Shown here: positions 10,887 to 21,384 of the stretch, in pieces
How the letters are laid out: each line of letters begins with the position of its first letter
Numbering within the stretch: the first letter of the stretch is position 1
Origin: Dactylonectria macrodidyma
Lineage: Eukaryota > Ascomycota > Sordariomycetes > Hypocreales > Nectriaceae
DNA: 64,000 bases
Direction of reading: 5' to 3'
Assembly (NCBI GenBank): GCA_020744425.1
Contig: JAGMUV010000040.1
Span: 372,001 to 436,000, forward strand
The notes under the pieces: model-generated
Database searches by the model: none
What the model was told of the DNA's origin: nothing
Seen by the model: only the letters and a program-made list of their open reading frames with translations
Translations under genes and position numbers: made by a program

Positions 10887-12007
10887 GAGAGATTGTCCAA
10901 TAATCCTTCTAACATCCCTCGGTATCACCAGAGGACCTTGGCCAATAGCTAGTAAATACACTTCAAGCTGATAGCTTGCTGAAACTGCACTAAATACAGA
11001 GTGTGGCGGAGGGGGGCTCTTATTCGCTCCTTCTTCCCTCTTAACACGGTTTGTTTCGTCACGTCGCAACAGCTCTATTCATTCAAGCAAGCATCTCTAA
11101 ATAAAATAATAGCATTCAAATACATACAGTAATCAAGGAATATACGATTGGATTTATATAACTAGAACGCATTGGTAAACGAAACATTCTTGTGATTATG
11201 GCCTATCGATTGGCAAACTGATGATAGAATCCGAAGCCCGATTGCGTATACGGAAAGTATGACGGTGTTTGATTTCACAATCAGGGCACACATTGGGATG
11301 TTAGCTAAACTAGACATATGCTGCGAGGTATTGGCTTTGCAACTACTCACCGAGAAGAGATCATCAACTCGACCGAGGCCAACAGAGCGAGGTGTCCTCT
11401 CGAGGCGTGTTTCTCTCGATGCGGTGTAGGGTAAATTTTGCGCTTGTGTTGCGGAACTACCCGGGCCGATTTTCTTTCTTTTGATACCCTGCCAGACGGA
11501 ACGTCCCGACCGGGCTGGTGCCTCAGGCCACAATACATGATCGGGTTAGGGTTGAAAAATATAAATTTCCGAGGGCATGAACATAGCGTGCGGCTTTGAC
11601 CAGCATTTGCCCATGGTTCAATTCATGACGATTGCACCCTTCTTCTTCATCATCCCACTTCCTACTAACGTCTCAATCTGTCTCGCTATAGACGTCACTT
11701 ATTAGCCTCTTCTAGCGGCCGTTGCGTCAGCTCCCAACCCTAGGCACAACCGTCGTATGTTCCTTTGGCGCCAGTCTTCCTCGACAGGTTTCATTATCTC
11801 TAGCCACTTCGACTTAGTGTGGCACGCCTAGGCATTGAGTCTTAGGCTCTAGCCTCCAACCAGCAAACTCAGAGTACGAGGAATGCATATCTCAACGCAG
11901 TTCAGCCAAGCAGCAGCGTTGGGTCACTTCGCGCTGAGCAAGGCATTAGCTCACATCTCATCTCATAAGGTCTTATATGCTTCCCCCAAAGCATAAAAAA
12001 CGACAGT
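10887..12007. other. Intergenic
   Basis: No gene is supported. A minus-strand frame at about 11345-11533 (IKRKKIGPGSSATQAQN...) lacks an ATG and ends at a good donor (CTCG|GTGAGT, reverse strand near 11350), so it could be an internal exon, but I found no partner exons. Confidence 0.35.
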
Positions 12008-13731
12008 ATGAAGCGACTGGCCATAAGGCGATCCAGCGTGATAGAGCCACGCGGATTAGCCGCCAGTGTTCGACCGGGCCCTAAACCCGAACCTTCCGCT
12101 CGGAGGACTATTGACCCAAAACCCATCGCGAAAGACATGTTCGACAAAATCAAGAAGGGGGCGGGATTGTGCAAGAACATGACATCGACGCCAGTGGGGA
12201 TTGTTGAGGGCAAGATCTCGGTATCCGTTCCGAGTGTGCCGCAGCCAATCCAGTTGACGCCAGAGACGAATGTCGGCGGCCAGACCCTGCTTTGCGAACC
12301 CAAGCCACCTCAGGACGTCCGAGCAGATCATAGTGGCGATGGTACGGATTACGTCTACAGCAAGACTGATGATCTGTGGCAAGCTGCTAAGTCTATTGAA
12401 GCCAATTTACCCAAGGGGACCCGATATACGGATGATAAACAACAAATAAAGACTGTCATATGGATACTGCGATACATATCGTCTTGTGTTAGGCTGGTTG
12501 AGCGAACCCTGAAGTCGATCGATAATGCCTCCCGTCCGCCTATCTCCGGTCCGCCTAGGAAGCGCAGTCGATATGAGAGGCGCAGTCAACCTGAGAAGCC
12601 CAGTCCAGATGAAAAATCCAAGAGGGAATGGGAAAATCTGGCCCGAATGGTGAATAGAATTGAGAGTAAGGTGGGCCTGACATGTCTGGGACTTCCTTAC
12701 GCACTTGCCAGTGAGTCAACCGAGGTACTCTTCATATATTAAGTTAACCAGCCTAGGTCTCCCTAGCAGCAAGTTCCATGATGTCGTGGAAAAGAATCAG
12801 ACAATTCGAAACCAAGTGGCAGACATTGTAGCCACGGACCTCTATAAAGAGCGGATTTCGATGCCTGACAAGGTACCCGACAACATACAACTCCTTTTGG
12901 TGCCTTCTCTCGTCTACTCGATTATTCGGGAAAAACACGAGAAGAGAGTTCCGTGAGTAGTCATTTGCATACTGAATTAAGGCGTATTTACTGATCGATA
13001 CGGGACATAGATATGAGGACATCTGCAAGTACCTTGATTTGCTACATCTTGTCGACATGCCAGTCAACCAGCCACTTGCAGAATTCAAGTGCATCAAAGA
13101 AGAAATTAATCTCCCACCGGACGTCAATCCAGGGAATCGTCTGTTAGAAACCTTGCAAAGTTGCGATCCCATACCTCACATTTCGCCTCGTCGTGCTATC
13201 AATGGTTATGAAGTTTGTACTAGCTCAGAAATGGTCCAGAGGAGCTCTTGGGTAGCTGGATTGTACCAATGTCGCAGCAGCAATTTCAGATTTCACGGTG
13301 CCGTAACCGATTTATGGTCGTATAAATGGTCGTGCCTGCATCACGCTGTTTTAGTTGCAGCATGCACGTATCTAGTAAGTCCGGCTATGAGATCAAATCG
13401 GAGCGATACTGACGGTCAAGAGGTCTCACATGGATTCATTAAACCAGGGAGCTGGTCGATTGCAAGATACAGGTCAATTAACCATCAATCTGGCAACAGA
13501 CATGTCCCGGTTGGCATCTTGCAAATCATCATTCCGACTACACTAGTAGAGTGCGGTGTGAATATAGGCATACTAAAACAGGGCAAGGAGTACTTAGGTG
13601 ATGACAGCTTCCAGATGACACAAGTGCCATGGAACATAGATATGATGATTATTATGGAGCCAGGAACCTGTATCTCTCCGCTATATCCGATTAAGTATAT
13701 CTCAATTTTGATACCTATCACTAGCATCTAA
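12008..13731 (+). CDS. Unknown spliced protein
   Basis: I do not recognise this protein. Exons 12008-12710, 12757-12952 and 13011 onward join in frame through two short introns (46 bp, donor GTGAGT, branch GTTAAC, acceptor CCTAG; 58 bp, donor GTGAGT, branch ACTGAT, acceptor ATAG). Exon 1 is basic and disordered at first (RPGPKPEPSARRT), then helical (DDKQQIKTVIWILRYISS), then basic again (GPPRKRSRYERRSQPEK, a possible nuclear signal). Exons 2-3 look folded (SLPSSKFHDVVEKNQ, YEDICKYLDLLHLVDMP). The 3' end is uncertain. Reading on gives a stop at 13731. A further intron 13375-13420 (donor GTAAGT, branch ACTGAC) gives an ending RSHMDSLNQGAGRLQDTGQL and a stop at 13546, which looks more protein-like. 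No membrane or signal segments are visible. Confidence 0.55.
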
Positions 13732-13805
13732 CATTTTATTGCCAAATTATGTCGGAAACACTATTTCGTATGTAGCAACCTCTTCGACATCGTCTATGCT
13801 TCTTG

Positions 13806-13862
13806 TTCCGGGTTTGGGTTCAGGTTTGGGTTCAGGTTTGGGTTCAGGAGTAGGTTCAGGTT
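13806..13862 (+). repeat. 12-bp tandem repeat GGTTTGGGTTCA
   Basis: Four to five units of GGTTTGGGTTCA with variants, encoding a Gly-Leu-Gly-Ser repeat in a short open frame (13739-13981). No surrounding gene is supported. Confidence 0.65.
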
Positions 13863-14162
13863 CACTATTGAGACCTAGGAGTGATCAGGTTCTGATCAAT
13901 GCTACCCGGGACTGTTCGTACCTGGAGGTTCCTGTGACTTCGGCTTGTGAGGCATATTTTAGCGAGACTGCGGTTGTGTAGCCGTGCTTGTGTATAAGTG
14001 AGCGTCTCGATGAATGATCTGTATGGCGCGGCTTGATACTCGGTGGCTGACAACTAGTAGACTGCCTAGGTGGGTTCTGTAGGGTAATTGGTGAATGAGT
14101 TTTTGGTGTTCACGTGTGGAAGAGCTCGCTCTTCTCGGACTGAACGATTACTCTGGGTTTCA

Positions 14163-14444
14163 TCACACTGAGCAGGCGTAGGAGGTAGAGAGAAGAAAAC
14201 GAGGTTCAAGGTAATGCGATGTGATGCTGACTATATCCACCTGTAGCGAGGGCGAATATGCGTTTTCATATACTCTTGGTAGAACGAACTGCTGCCGGGG
14301 GTTAACACTGAGCAAGTTCGCAGTTGAATAGCTGGTCAACTCATAGCCCTGTCCCTGTGGCGCCATTGAAGTCAGCACTGCAGGCGAGTTCAACAAGAAA
14401 ACCACCAGCATGAGTTGGCACTCTAGGAAAGCTTGGACGACCAA
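14163..14444 (-). CDS. Small secreted-protein-like ORF, copy A
   Basis: 93 codons on the minus strand. In frame from an internal Met it reads MLVVFLLNSPAVLTSMAPQG, a hydrophobic stretch resembling a signal peptide, followed by QGYELTSYS. A diverged copy of 14323-14423 is at 14726-14826. Between the two copies the frame of LLNSPAVLTSMAPQGQGYELTSY is kept (LLDAPALLTPMAPQGQGHELTSY), suggesting past coding selection. Intron structure and the mature part are unclear; the downstream portion is unremarkable. It may be a remnant. Confidence 0.3.
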   Translation of the reverse strand: MVVQAFLECQLMLVVFLLNSPAVLTSMAPQGQGYELTSYSTANLLSVNPRQQFVLPRVYENAYSPSLQVDIVSITSHYLEPRFLLSTSYACSV

Positions 14445-14725
14445 GACGGAAGCGGTAGGCGTGAACCAGATGCCTCACTGTAGTTGTTCGCACTCCATGT
14501 CCAACCAGTCATATGGCTAGGTTGAGTGAGGCTTACCGTCTGCATCTACAGTAGACCTTCCCAACGGCCAACACTAACATGTTCTACGCGTGTCTCCGTT
14601 TATGCAAGTTCAAGGCCAGGTAGACATCATGCACATTGAGAGTGGTCTCATCGCCCCAATCATCGACCGCGATCACAGGTCGGCATTGAGGTGCGGAACA
14701 ACACCAAGCACATTCGTCCTCACCG

Positions 14726-14826
14726 TTGCATAGCTAGTCAACTCATGGCCCTGTCCCTGCGGCGCCATTGGCGTCAGCAATGCAGGGGCGTCCAACAGGG
14801 CCAAACACCTGCATGAGCTGGCACCT
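14726..14826 (-). pseudogene. Small secreted-protein-like segment, copy B
   Basis: About 80 percent identical to 14323-14423. The MAPQGQG-ELTSY frame is kept, but relative to copy A there is a one-base difference after the start ATG that puts that ATG out of frame. A GTGAGG directly follows SYAT and might be a splice donor. Read as a decayed tandem paralogue. Confidence 0.4.
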
Positions 14827-14829
14827 CCG

Positions 14830-15660
14830 CGAGGCTGATCGACTGGTGAGGGAAATAGAAATCGTACACTAGGTGTCTCCCCACCGTTCTTTGTATCTAG
14901 ATATCCCCGGAATCAGCAAGTCATGGAGCGAGATGGAGTGAGGCTTACTTGTTCTCTCAATAGAATGTGGGATGCATGAACTGACTGGACTATCTGCAGG
15001 TTGAATGGGTGACTATGGAGTTGTCCCCGGACACTACGGCTTGATATTCCTCGGGGCGTGCGGCTGAGCCTTGACGTGTCCTGGAAGAATTCCTGTTGCA
15101 TCAAAGGCTGTTCACCATCATCCTTGTAGACTGGGAAGGCTCCTTGAAAGAAAGGTCTTGCAATCGGCCAACACTAGACTGGTCAGAGAAGCGGCCGCAT
15201 GAACCAGCCTCGCTCTTAGTGTGTGGATTTCTCTAAGGTTGTCTATTTCGGCGATTGGCAACTCATCAACAGTCGCAATACTAGCTCCTTTTGCCGAGCT
15301 ACGATTATTTGAGCAAGATAGGACTCAGCTACACGATAGGAAGTACAATACACGCGCCGCCAAGAGTCCCATCACCATACAGATACTTAACTATCTAAAT
15401 TGAGTGATTCTGGTAAATCCAATTTTATTTTGACAGGCGTGTCAAGCTCTCACTGCTACATCAACTCCAACTATAATGCAGGAGGAAAACAGGTTCTAAA
15501 TCCCACTCTACTTAAGATCGATTAGTCTAGGCTAATCGGACCAAATCCTAGGATTCAAGGCCGTCCGCATATTAATCGAAACCTAGCATAGCTGTTACGG
15601 CCTCATCTGCCCCACCCCTGGACGGAGTCCGATGGCATCTCATGTATGTTTGCCTGTCCA
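14830..15660. other. Intergenic
   Basis: No gene recognised. GAGTGAGGCTTAC at about 14939 also occurs at about 14526, so similarity between the two duplicated blocks may extend patchily to their upstream sides. Confidence 0.4.
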
Positions 15661-15663
15661 AGT

Positions 15664-15897
15664 TTCCATAAAGGTACGTACTTTCCATAAAGGTACGTAC
15701 TTTCCATAAAGGTACGTACTTTCCATAAAGGTACGTACTTTCCATAAAGGTACGTACTTTCCATAAAGGTACGTACTTTCCATAAAGGTACGTACTTTCC
15801 ATAAAGGTACGTACTTTCCATAAAGGTACGTACTTTCCATAAAGATACGTACTTTCCATAAAGATACGTACTTTCCATAAAGATACGTACTTTCCAT
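15664..15897. repeat. 19-bp minisatellite (CCATAAAGGTACGTACTTT), 12 copies
   Basis: Twelve head-to-tail 19-bp units CCATAAAGGTACGTACTTT. The first nine are identical in AAAGG and the last three carry AAAGA. Each unit contains the self-complementary GTACGTAC (or TACGTA in the variant). The minus-strand open frames over it (MESTYLYGKYVP...) cycle through all three frames and are repeat artefacts. Copies are almost perfect, implying recent expansion. Confidence 0.95.
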
Positions 15898-15990
15898 GTG
15901 GTTACTCCATTACTGCGGGATATTTTGTCGGCATGGGAGGTGGAGAACTTCTCCATTCAGCCTCCTGAGAATTACCCCTCACCTCCTAAT
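15895..15990 (+). pseudogene. Possible 3' relic of a JmjC-type gene
   Basis: The sequence after the minisatellite translates to VTPLLRDILSAWEVENF, resembling FVPFMEYILSVWEAREG near the C-terminus of the protein at 9287-10886. The DNA also matches (ATATTTTGTCGG--TGGGA). No other part of such a gene is visible, so this would be a short truncated remnant. The similarity is short and may be fortuitous. Confidence 0.3.
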
Positions 15991-16528
15991 TCCTAACAAC
16001 TTTACTACTCGACATCACACTTCAAAGCCATGGCAACGCCAAAATTCCAATTTGATAGCACCAAAAACAGAATCGAGGGCGGCGCAGCTTGTGCTTTGGA
16101 GGATTCTTCGATTGGGACCCAAGTCGTGCGGTTCCAGGATAGTGGCTTTGTCTCATTTTCAGATGAAGGAGTCAAGCTCTTTACGGACAATTCTCTAAAG
16201 AGAGAAGTCAGACACCCCGCTACCATATTCCCCGGACCATACTAATACTTCTCAGGATATAACTAAAGTGGTGAAGGGCTTGGTCACAGATGATCCGACA
16301 TGGGCTACCGTACAAGGATTAGGTCCAAAGATCCCCCCCGGGTATGCCTATCGTTTCTACCCCGGCAGTCCAGAGAGGAGAGGCGTCATGGTGTATCTCT
16401 GCAGTCCACAGATACATGTTGCCTTCTATCATGGGTCACAAACACTGAAGACTAAAGTTGACGAAGCCATGTCCAGAAGATGGGGTGTTCTGATAACGCC
16501 GGAAAAGATTATGGACCAAGATGGCATA

Positions 16529-16536
16529 TCTAAGGA
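16529..16536 (+). repeat. Target-site duplication, left copy (TCTAAGGA)
   Basis: Eight-base TCTAAGGA directly before the left terminal repeat, identical to 19576-19583. Eight bases is the hallmark hAT duplication length. Confidence 0.95.
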
Positions 16537-19500
16537 CAAGGGTCGAACCCACTACATCCACTCCACTTTGGGACCAAGTAGAGTGGATGTGCGATTTTTA
16601 GGCAACTACATAGTGGATGTAGCACATATTCGACCGGAGTGGAATGGATGTACACACGTGGATTTATAAGTGGATTTATAGTGGATCTTTGAGGCTATTC
16701 ACAACCTCGTCGGTGCCTATTCAGCCTCACTTTCAGAGGTTGACACTAACTCTTCAGCCTGTTGCTGCTGTGTTGAATCGTCAACCTCGCTGGCGCTATC
16801 CTCGCCCTCCAATAGCCATTTTGACTCAGCAAGCGCCAGCTCGTCGTCGCTTAGAGTCCCACAACCGCCATCCAGCTTGCTTTCAAGGTGCGACTTAAGC
16901 AATGGATCCAGGTCCTTGATAAGGCCAGCACGGTACCAAGAGCGTAAAACCTGACAAATGGCGATAATCTCAGCATCTAGGTTCGTACGCAACCCCGAGA
17001 CCATCTTGCCAGCAGCTGAAAATAACCTCTCACACTCGGCTGACATCGGCTGGATCGTCAGGAAGTCCAATGCCATCCTGGATAACCGAGGATATCTGCC
17101 TTGCTTAGTGATCCAGTAACCAATTGGATCACGAACGTTGCCGTCGCTGACGTCACGATCCGTCTGCCACGCTTGGTACTCGTCACCAACAATAGCTGCT
17201 GCGTAGGGTGGTATTGAGCTTGGCAGACGACTGTTCTTCTCGAAGGGGTTGAAAAACCGAGGTCTTTTTGCTGGTGGCTCGTCGTCGCCTCTGCTGCTGC
17301 TGGTTCTAATCTCGAGATGAGCGTAATCGGACAGCCAGACGTCGGCAACCATCTCTTTTGCCTTTTCAACCCAACTAGGCTTATGTGCCCACGTTTCATC
17401 AAACCAGTCCCAACGATAAGCTGGATGGAGCGCCATAGCTGTATAGTAGATGGGCGTCTCGTCCAGCCGCTGATAATATTCATCCAGCTTACCCCAAGCA
17501 AGGTTGATTCCGATGCGGAAGTGCTCTGGATCAGGAAAATCAGCAGCAAGCCGCTTGTATTCTTCCAGTGTGTTAAGAAGCAACTCATAGCCAAGCACCA
17601 CGTCCCAGATATTGCCGTAGGAGCCAGTCCAGCCTTGCTTACGCCTGCGGACGTGTCCATCACCCTCAAGCGTCTTTACCACAGTCTCAAAAACGGTCAG
17701 AATAGCCTCCAAATGGTAAAGAACCTCCCAGTCTTTGTCCGTTAGCTGATTCTCGTCTCGGAGGATGCGTGGTTTTTTCGCCAACTTGGCTTGTGTCACT
17801 TGGCCAGTCTTTTTAGACCGATTTTCGTCCTCCCATTGCGCTTTATACTTGATCAGTAAGAGTTCGATAGAGGTTTTCAACCGTAGAGCCCTGCGGATCA
17901 TGTAGAGTTGTGATAGCCAACGCGTGTCGTTATCGATAATTAGCTTAAGTGGTTTCTTCGATCGGAGTTTAAGGGTGGTGGCGCGATTAATTTCGTCCTG
18001 TTAGATAGATCGAATTAGTATGAGACGAATTGGATTTAGCTTAGTAAAACCGCTTACCCTCTGGACCTCCTTGAATAAGTAAATCAGCCGATGGCTAATA
18101 CGCACATCAACTACGATATTGTGTAACTTGCCAACTGGTCCTCTTTTGCGCCATCGAGCGTATTCAGTATCAGATAGCGCTTCGGCACCTGATAATTGCT
18201 GCTCGAACGCGTCGGCGTTTTTTCCAAATAAGAGCGCCTTGGCTGACAAGTTAATTGTGTGGCCAAAACAGCGTCCTCGGCGTAGTCGGCCATCGAACCC
18301 AAGTTCAGCACCAATGACCTCCATTGCACTATCGTTGTTTTCAGCATTGTCGAGCGTGAAATAGCCAATCTTCTCTGGACTCACGCCAAGAGTGTGTAGG
18401 ACGTCGAGAACCTCCCCACCGATCGTTGAGCCGAAGTGACGATGAGCCTCTGGAACCCCAATCATGATTTTGCATGGCCGATTCTTCTCGTCTCTGAAAA
18501 AACAAGCAATGCCGTACAGGGCAAGCTTATTTCGAGACGTCCAGCCATCAAATGAGATATGAAGCGCTCCAGGGGAGTTCCTCAACACCTCGATAACTTT
18601 CTGCTTGTGGCGGTTGTACTCTTGAATGATCTTATATCGGACAGCCGTGGCACTCAAGTTGGCGTGTTGGATCGAAACGGAGGGGTTCAAATAGTCGAAG
18701 ATTTCTCGGAGGATGGGGTTCTCGGCGAAGGAAAAGGACTGGTTGCTGCTGACGATTAACTCGACTAGCATACGCTGAAAGTGTTGCTTATCAAAGCGTG
18801 AGATGAAGCTATTCGCGATATTCTGTTCCGTAGCCTTGTTGACGTCCAGTTTCAAAACAGAGGCAATAGTCGGCTGGTTCGATTTCAGTGCGCCTTCGGA
18901 TTTCAGCTGTGCTGTGCTCTTTTTCTCTCCCTCTGGTGCTGTTGTTTTGTGTTCACGCCATAGATGATTTGCCGCGTTCTGGAGACCTGAAGAGGTAAAA
19001 CTCGCGATAATGGGACGATTTCCGAGGATACAGTCCTTGCAAGCCCATTTGCGTAAGCCATGACGTTGAATATCGTAGCCAAAGTCCCACAGCCAAGAGC
19101 TAGTATCACGAGCGCGTTCTGACCAAGTCCAGCCTCTGAAATGGTGAAAAAGACGGTCTTCGAGGTGCTGCTGTTGGCCTGGCTGGGTGGCTGACATCGT
19201 AAAAAAAAAAAATTCTGGCAAAAACAACGGCAGGAAATCTTAGAAAACGCGCTCAATAGGGGTAGTGTCTCGTATAATGCTATAAGATTAGCTGTAGGGG
19301 TGATGGATCTCGGCTAACTTGGGTCTCGGCTAACTTGGGTCCAGCTACCTCGATTTAATAGGCGTTTATATACCAAAATAAGTACTATGAACCGTACAGG
19401 GTCAGGGAATATCCCACGGTACCTAAATCCACCTAAATCCACTCCACTACATCCACTTTCAGGTCCAAGTGTAGTGGATTATTATGTAATCTGAGCGCCG

Positions 19501-19575
19501 ACAAGTGGATGTAATAGAGATGGACCACTTATATGTGGTCCACGTGGATTTGCAGTGTAGTGGGTTCGACCCTTG
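16537..19575 (-). mobile_element. Full-length hAT-family DNA transposon, 3039 bp
   Basis: Perfect 20-bp terminal inverted repeats (16537-16556 and 19556-19575, starting CAAGGGTCGAACC) are flanked by the 8-bp duplication TCTAAGGA. The transposase runs on the minus strand with no stop or frameshift, so the element may be autonomous. The subterminal 100-150 bp on both sides carry many GTGGAT(G)TA/ATCCAC motifs, candidate transposase-binding sites. Identical terminal repeats and target copies suggest a recent insertion. Confidence 0.95.
16717..19197 (-). CDS. hAT transposase
   Basis: Two exons, 19197-18058 and 17997-16717, 60-bp intron (donor GTAAGC, acceptor AACAG), 806 residues. An upstream ATG at 19227 would add ten residues encoded partly by a poly-T tract; I prefer MSATQPGQQ. 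Residues C53, C56, H78 and H83 form a BED-type zinc finger (KWACKDC...HLWREHK). The RNase H-like core shows LHISFDGWTSRNKLALYG, YFTLDNAENNDSAM, GRCFGHTINLSAKALLFG and, across the splice, IIDNDTRWLSQLY. The C-terminal hAT dimerisation region is RMALDFLTIQPMSAECERLF followed by SAAGKMVSGLRTNLD. It ends in a Glu/Ser-rich tail. It should catalyse cut-and-paste transposition in the nucleus. The frame is intact. Confidence 0.93.
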
Positions 19576-19583
19576 TCTAAGGA
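19576..19583 (+). repeat. Target-site duplication, right copy (TCTAAGGA)
   Basis: Direct repeat of 16529-16536 immediately after the right terminal repeat. Confidence 0.95.
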
Positions 19584-20009
19584 ACCCATTCAGCTGGAGA
19601 AAGGTGGCCTGTAAGTTTCTCTATGCCCAGGAGTTTACTATCTTCTTACCATTCATAGAATACTCGCCGATTGTTCGCTTGCTTTCACTGTCTACGAGGG
19701 TTTTTTGATTGGAATAGGAATCATAGAAAGGAAAATAGTTAAGGGTGCCATGGATTTTCATGAAAAGTTTAGGGATACATTCGCGGATCTAGAAAGACAA
19801 AGTGGAATTTCCATCCACTATAAGAAGTCATGACTAAACAATAAAGGCATCAAATCAACTCTTGTGTTTCAATGCTGCATTAGAATACATGGTCCAGTGC
19901 ACGCCCATTCCTTGGCTGAAGACCCCATGCCACTCACAGCACACAGTTGCATAAACTAGTCACATTGGTATTGGCGGTACGATTGTTGAGTGTTGGTGAC
20001 TCAGCCCTC

Positions 20010-21384
20010 TTAGAAATGATTCGCATGACAGTCCTGTGAAGGAACATCGTTTCCAAAGACAGAGTGATAGTCCAATAACGGGGCTTGAGCCTCCTCATCA
20101 AGTACTAAGCCAAGCAGTGCTTGAGGCTCTTCGGTCGTAAATGGGCGATGGTCATGATCAGGAATATCGTTTCCAAAGACAGAGTGATAGTCCAATAACG
20201 GGGCTTGAGCCTCCTCATCAAGTACTAAGCCAAGCAGTGCTTGAGGCTCTTCGGTCGTAAATGGGCGATGGTCATGATCAGGAATATTGTTTCCAAAGAC
20301 AGAGTGATAGTCCAATAACGGGGCTTGAGCCTCCTCATCAAGTACTAAGCCAAGCAGTGCTTGAGGCTCTTCGGTCGTAAATGGGCGATGGTCATGATCA
20401 GGAATATTGTTTCCAAAGACAGAGTGATAGTCCAATAACGGGGCTTGAGCCTCCTCATCAAGTACTAAGCCAAGGTGTGGCTGAGGCCCTTCAGCAGTAG
20501 ATATGCGGTGACCCTGTAGAGGGCGACTGTTCTTATCTGCACTGCTCTGGGGCTCATTTGCGAGAGGATAATCCTCGCCCATGGTCATGTTGATTAGCAT
20601 TGATGCCTGCTCGTGAACTTCCTTAGAGGAGCCAACGGGAACTTGGGAAAGCGGGGCTGTAGGGGTTGGGGACGGAGAATTTACTAGATTATGTTAACAC
20701 AGGAAAAGGTATTAAGGGTGCTGACGACATACTTCTATCCTTTGTAGTGGCCGGGTTGAGTTGTAGGTCAAGATCTCTTTTCAGCGCTTTGTCGGCCTTC
20801 CTAAGCAGTTCTTTCATGGCCGGAACTCGTCTTTGCCTGCGTTGGGGGCATTTTCTTTGGTGGCTGGCGGCCTCTGACACGTGATATAGACGTTTTTCAC
20901 AGAATGCACATTTCACCGAGCAAGGGACATCTATAGGAAAATGTGTCAGTGCAATTCTAATGATATTTCAGTGAAACTTTACGTCGCCTGTAGTGGTCCT
21001 TCAGTCCCTCCCACCTGTTTGTCTCAAATTTGCAATTGTAACTAGGACAGTTGTACTGGTCCAGGGTATCGGCCCTGTGGTTGGAATCGGTTGCCAGCAA
21101 TGGATCGGTAAAATCGCTAAGATTTGGACAAAGTTCGATGATGTGTTTTGTTAACTGGACAAGCCTTTCGTGTGTTGATAACCACAGCTCATCGAAAATG
21201 CAGTTCGGAAAAGATTTATCATAGGATCGAGCATTTTGGTGACATTCGAGAAGTCGTGACTAGATTGTCAGTTGAATAAATCGCAGACGTTTACTAAAGG
21301 AAATAAAAAACTTACTTTTAAATATTTAATATGTTCTGAAGGATGGCCGAAAGGCTGTTCGCAAGCATCGCATATGGAATCCAT
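20010..21384 (-). CDS. C2H2-type zinc-finger protein with four 40-residue C-terminal repeats
   Basis: Four exons: 21384-21316, 21259-20983, 20930-20733 and 20683-20010, with introns of 56, 52 and 49 bp (donors GTAAGT, GTAAAG, GTATGT), 405 residues. A TGA lies directly upstream of the ATG. Finger-like segments: CDACEQPFGHPSEHIKYLK (1-23), YNCPSYNCKF...GLKDHYRRH (about 90-117) and KCAFCEKRLYHVSEAASHQRKC (about 120-142). A basic helical stretch (RRQRRVPAMKELLRKADKAL) follows. The C-terminus carries four repeats with LGLVLDEEAQAPLLDYHSVF and PDHDHRPFTTEEPQALL. The repeats are acidic and hydrophobic, which could suit activation or protein interaction. It is probably a nucleic-acid-binding regulator; the function is unknown. 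Confidence 0.8.
20041..20520 (-). repeat. 120-bp coding tandem repeat, four units
   Basis: Units at 20041, 20161, 20281 and 20401, each 120 bp (40 codons). The first three differ by only a few bases and the last diverges after about 70 bp. Lying in frame inside the last exon of the zinc-finger gene, they change protein length in 40-residue steps. Confidence 0.95.

Larger units (their letters stand above)
16030..19833 (+). pseudogene. Unknown gene split by a hAT transposon
   Basis: Four exons fit together once the transposon and one target-site copy are ignored: 16030-16206; 16256-16536, continuing at 19584-19610; and 19659-19833 (TGA). The introns are 16207-16255 (donor GTCAGA, branch ACTAAT, acceptor CTCAG) and 19611-19658 (GTAAGT...CATAG). 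The reading frame is continuous across the insertion point, giving about 219 residues. I do not recognise the family. Segments include MATPKFQFDSTKNRIEGGAA, TWATVQGLGPKIPPGYAYRF and, after the insertion, LILADCSLAFTVYEG and FHEKFRDTFADLERQSG. There is no signal peptide or clear membrane helix. In this strain the exon is interrupted by 3 kb encoding an antisense transposase, so the gene is probably inactive or truncated soon after GISKD. Confidence 0.75.

Noticed and set aside
15572..15956. Three overlapping minus-strand frames MESTYLYGKYVP...
   Set aside because: Produced by the second 19-bp array; the same peptide appears in every frame.
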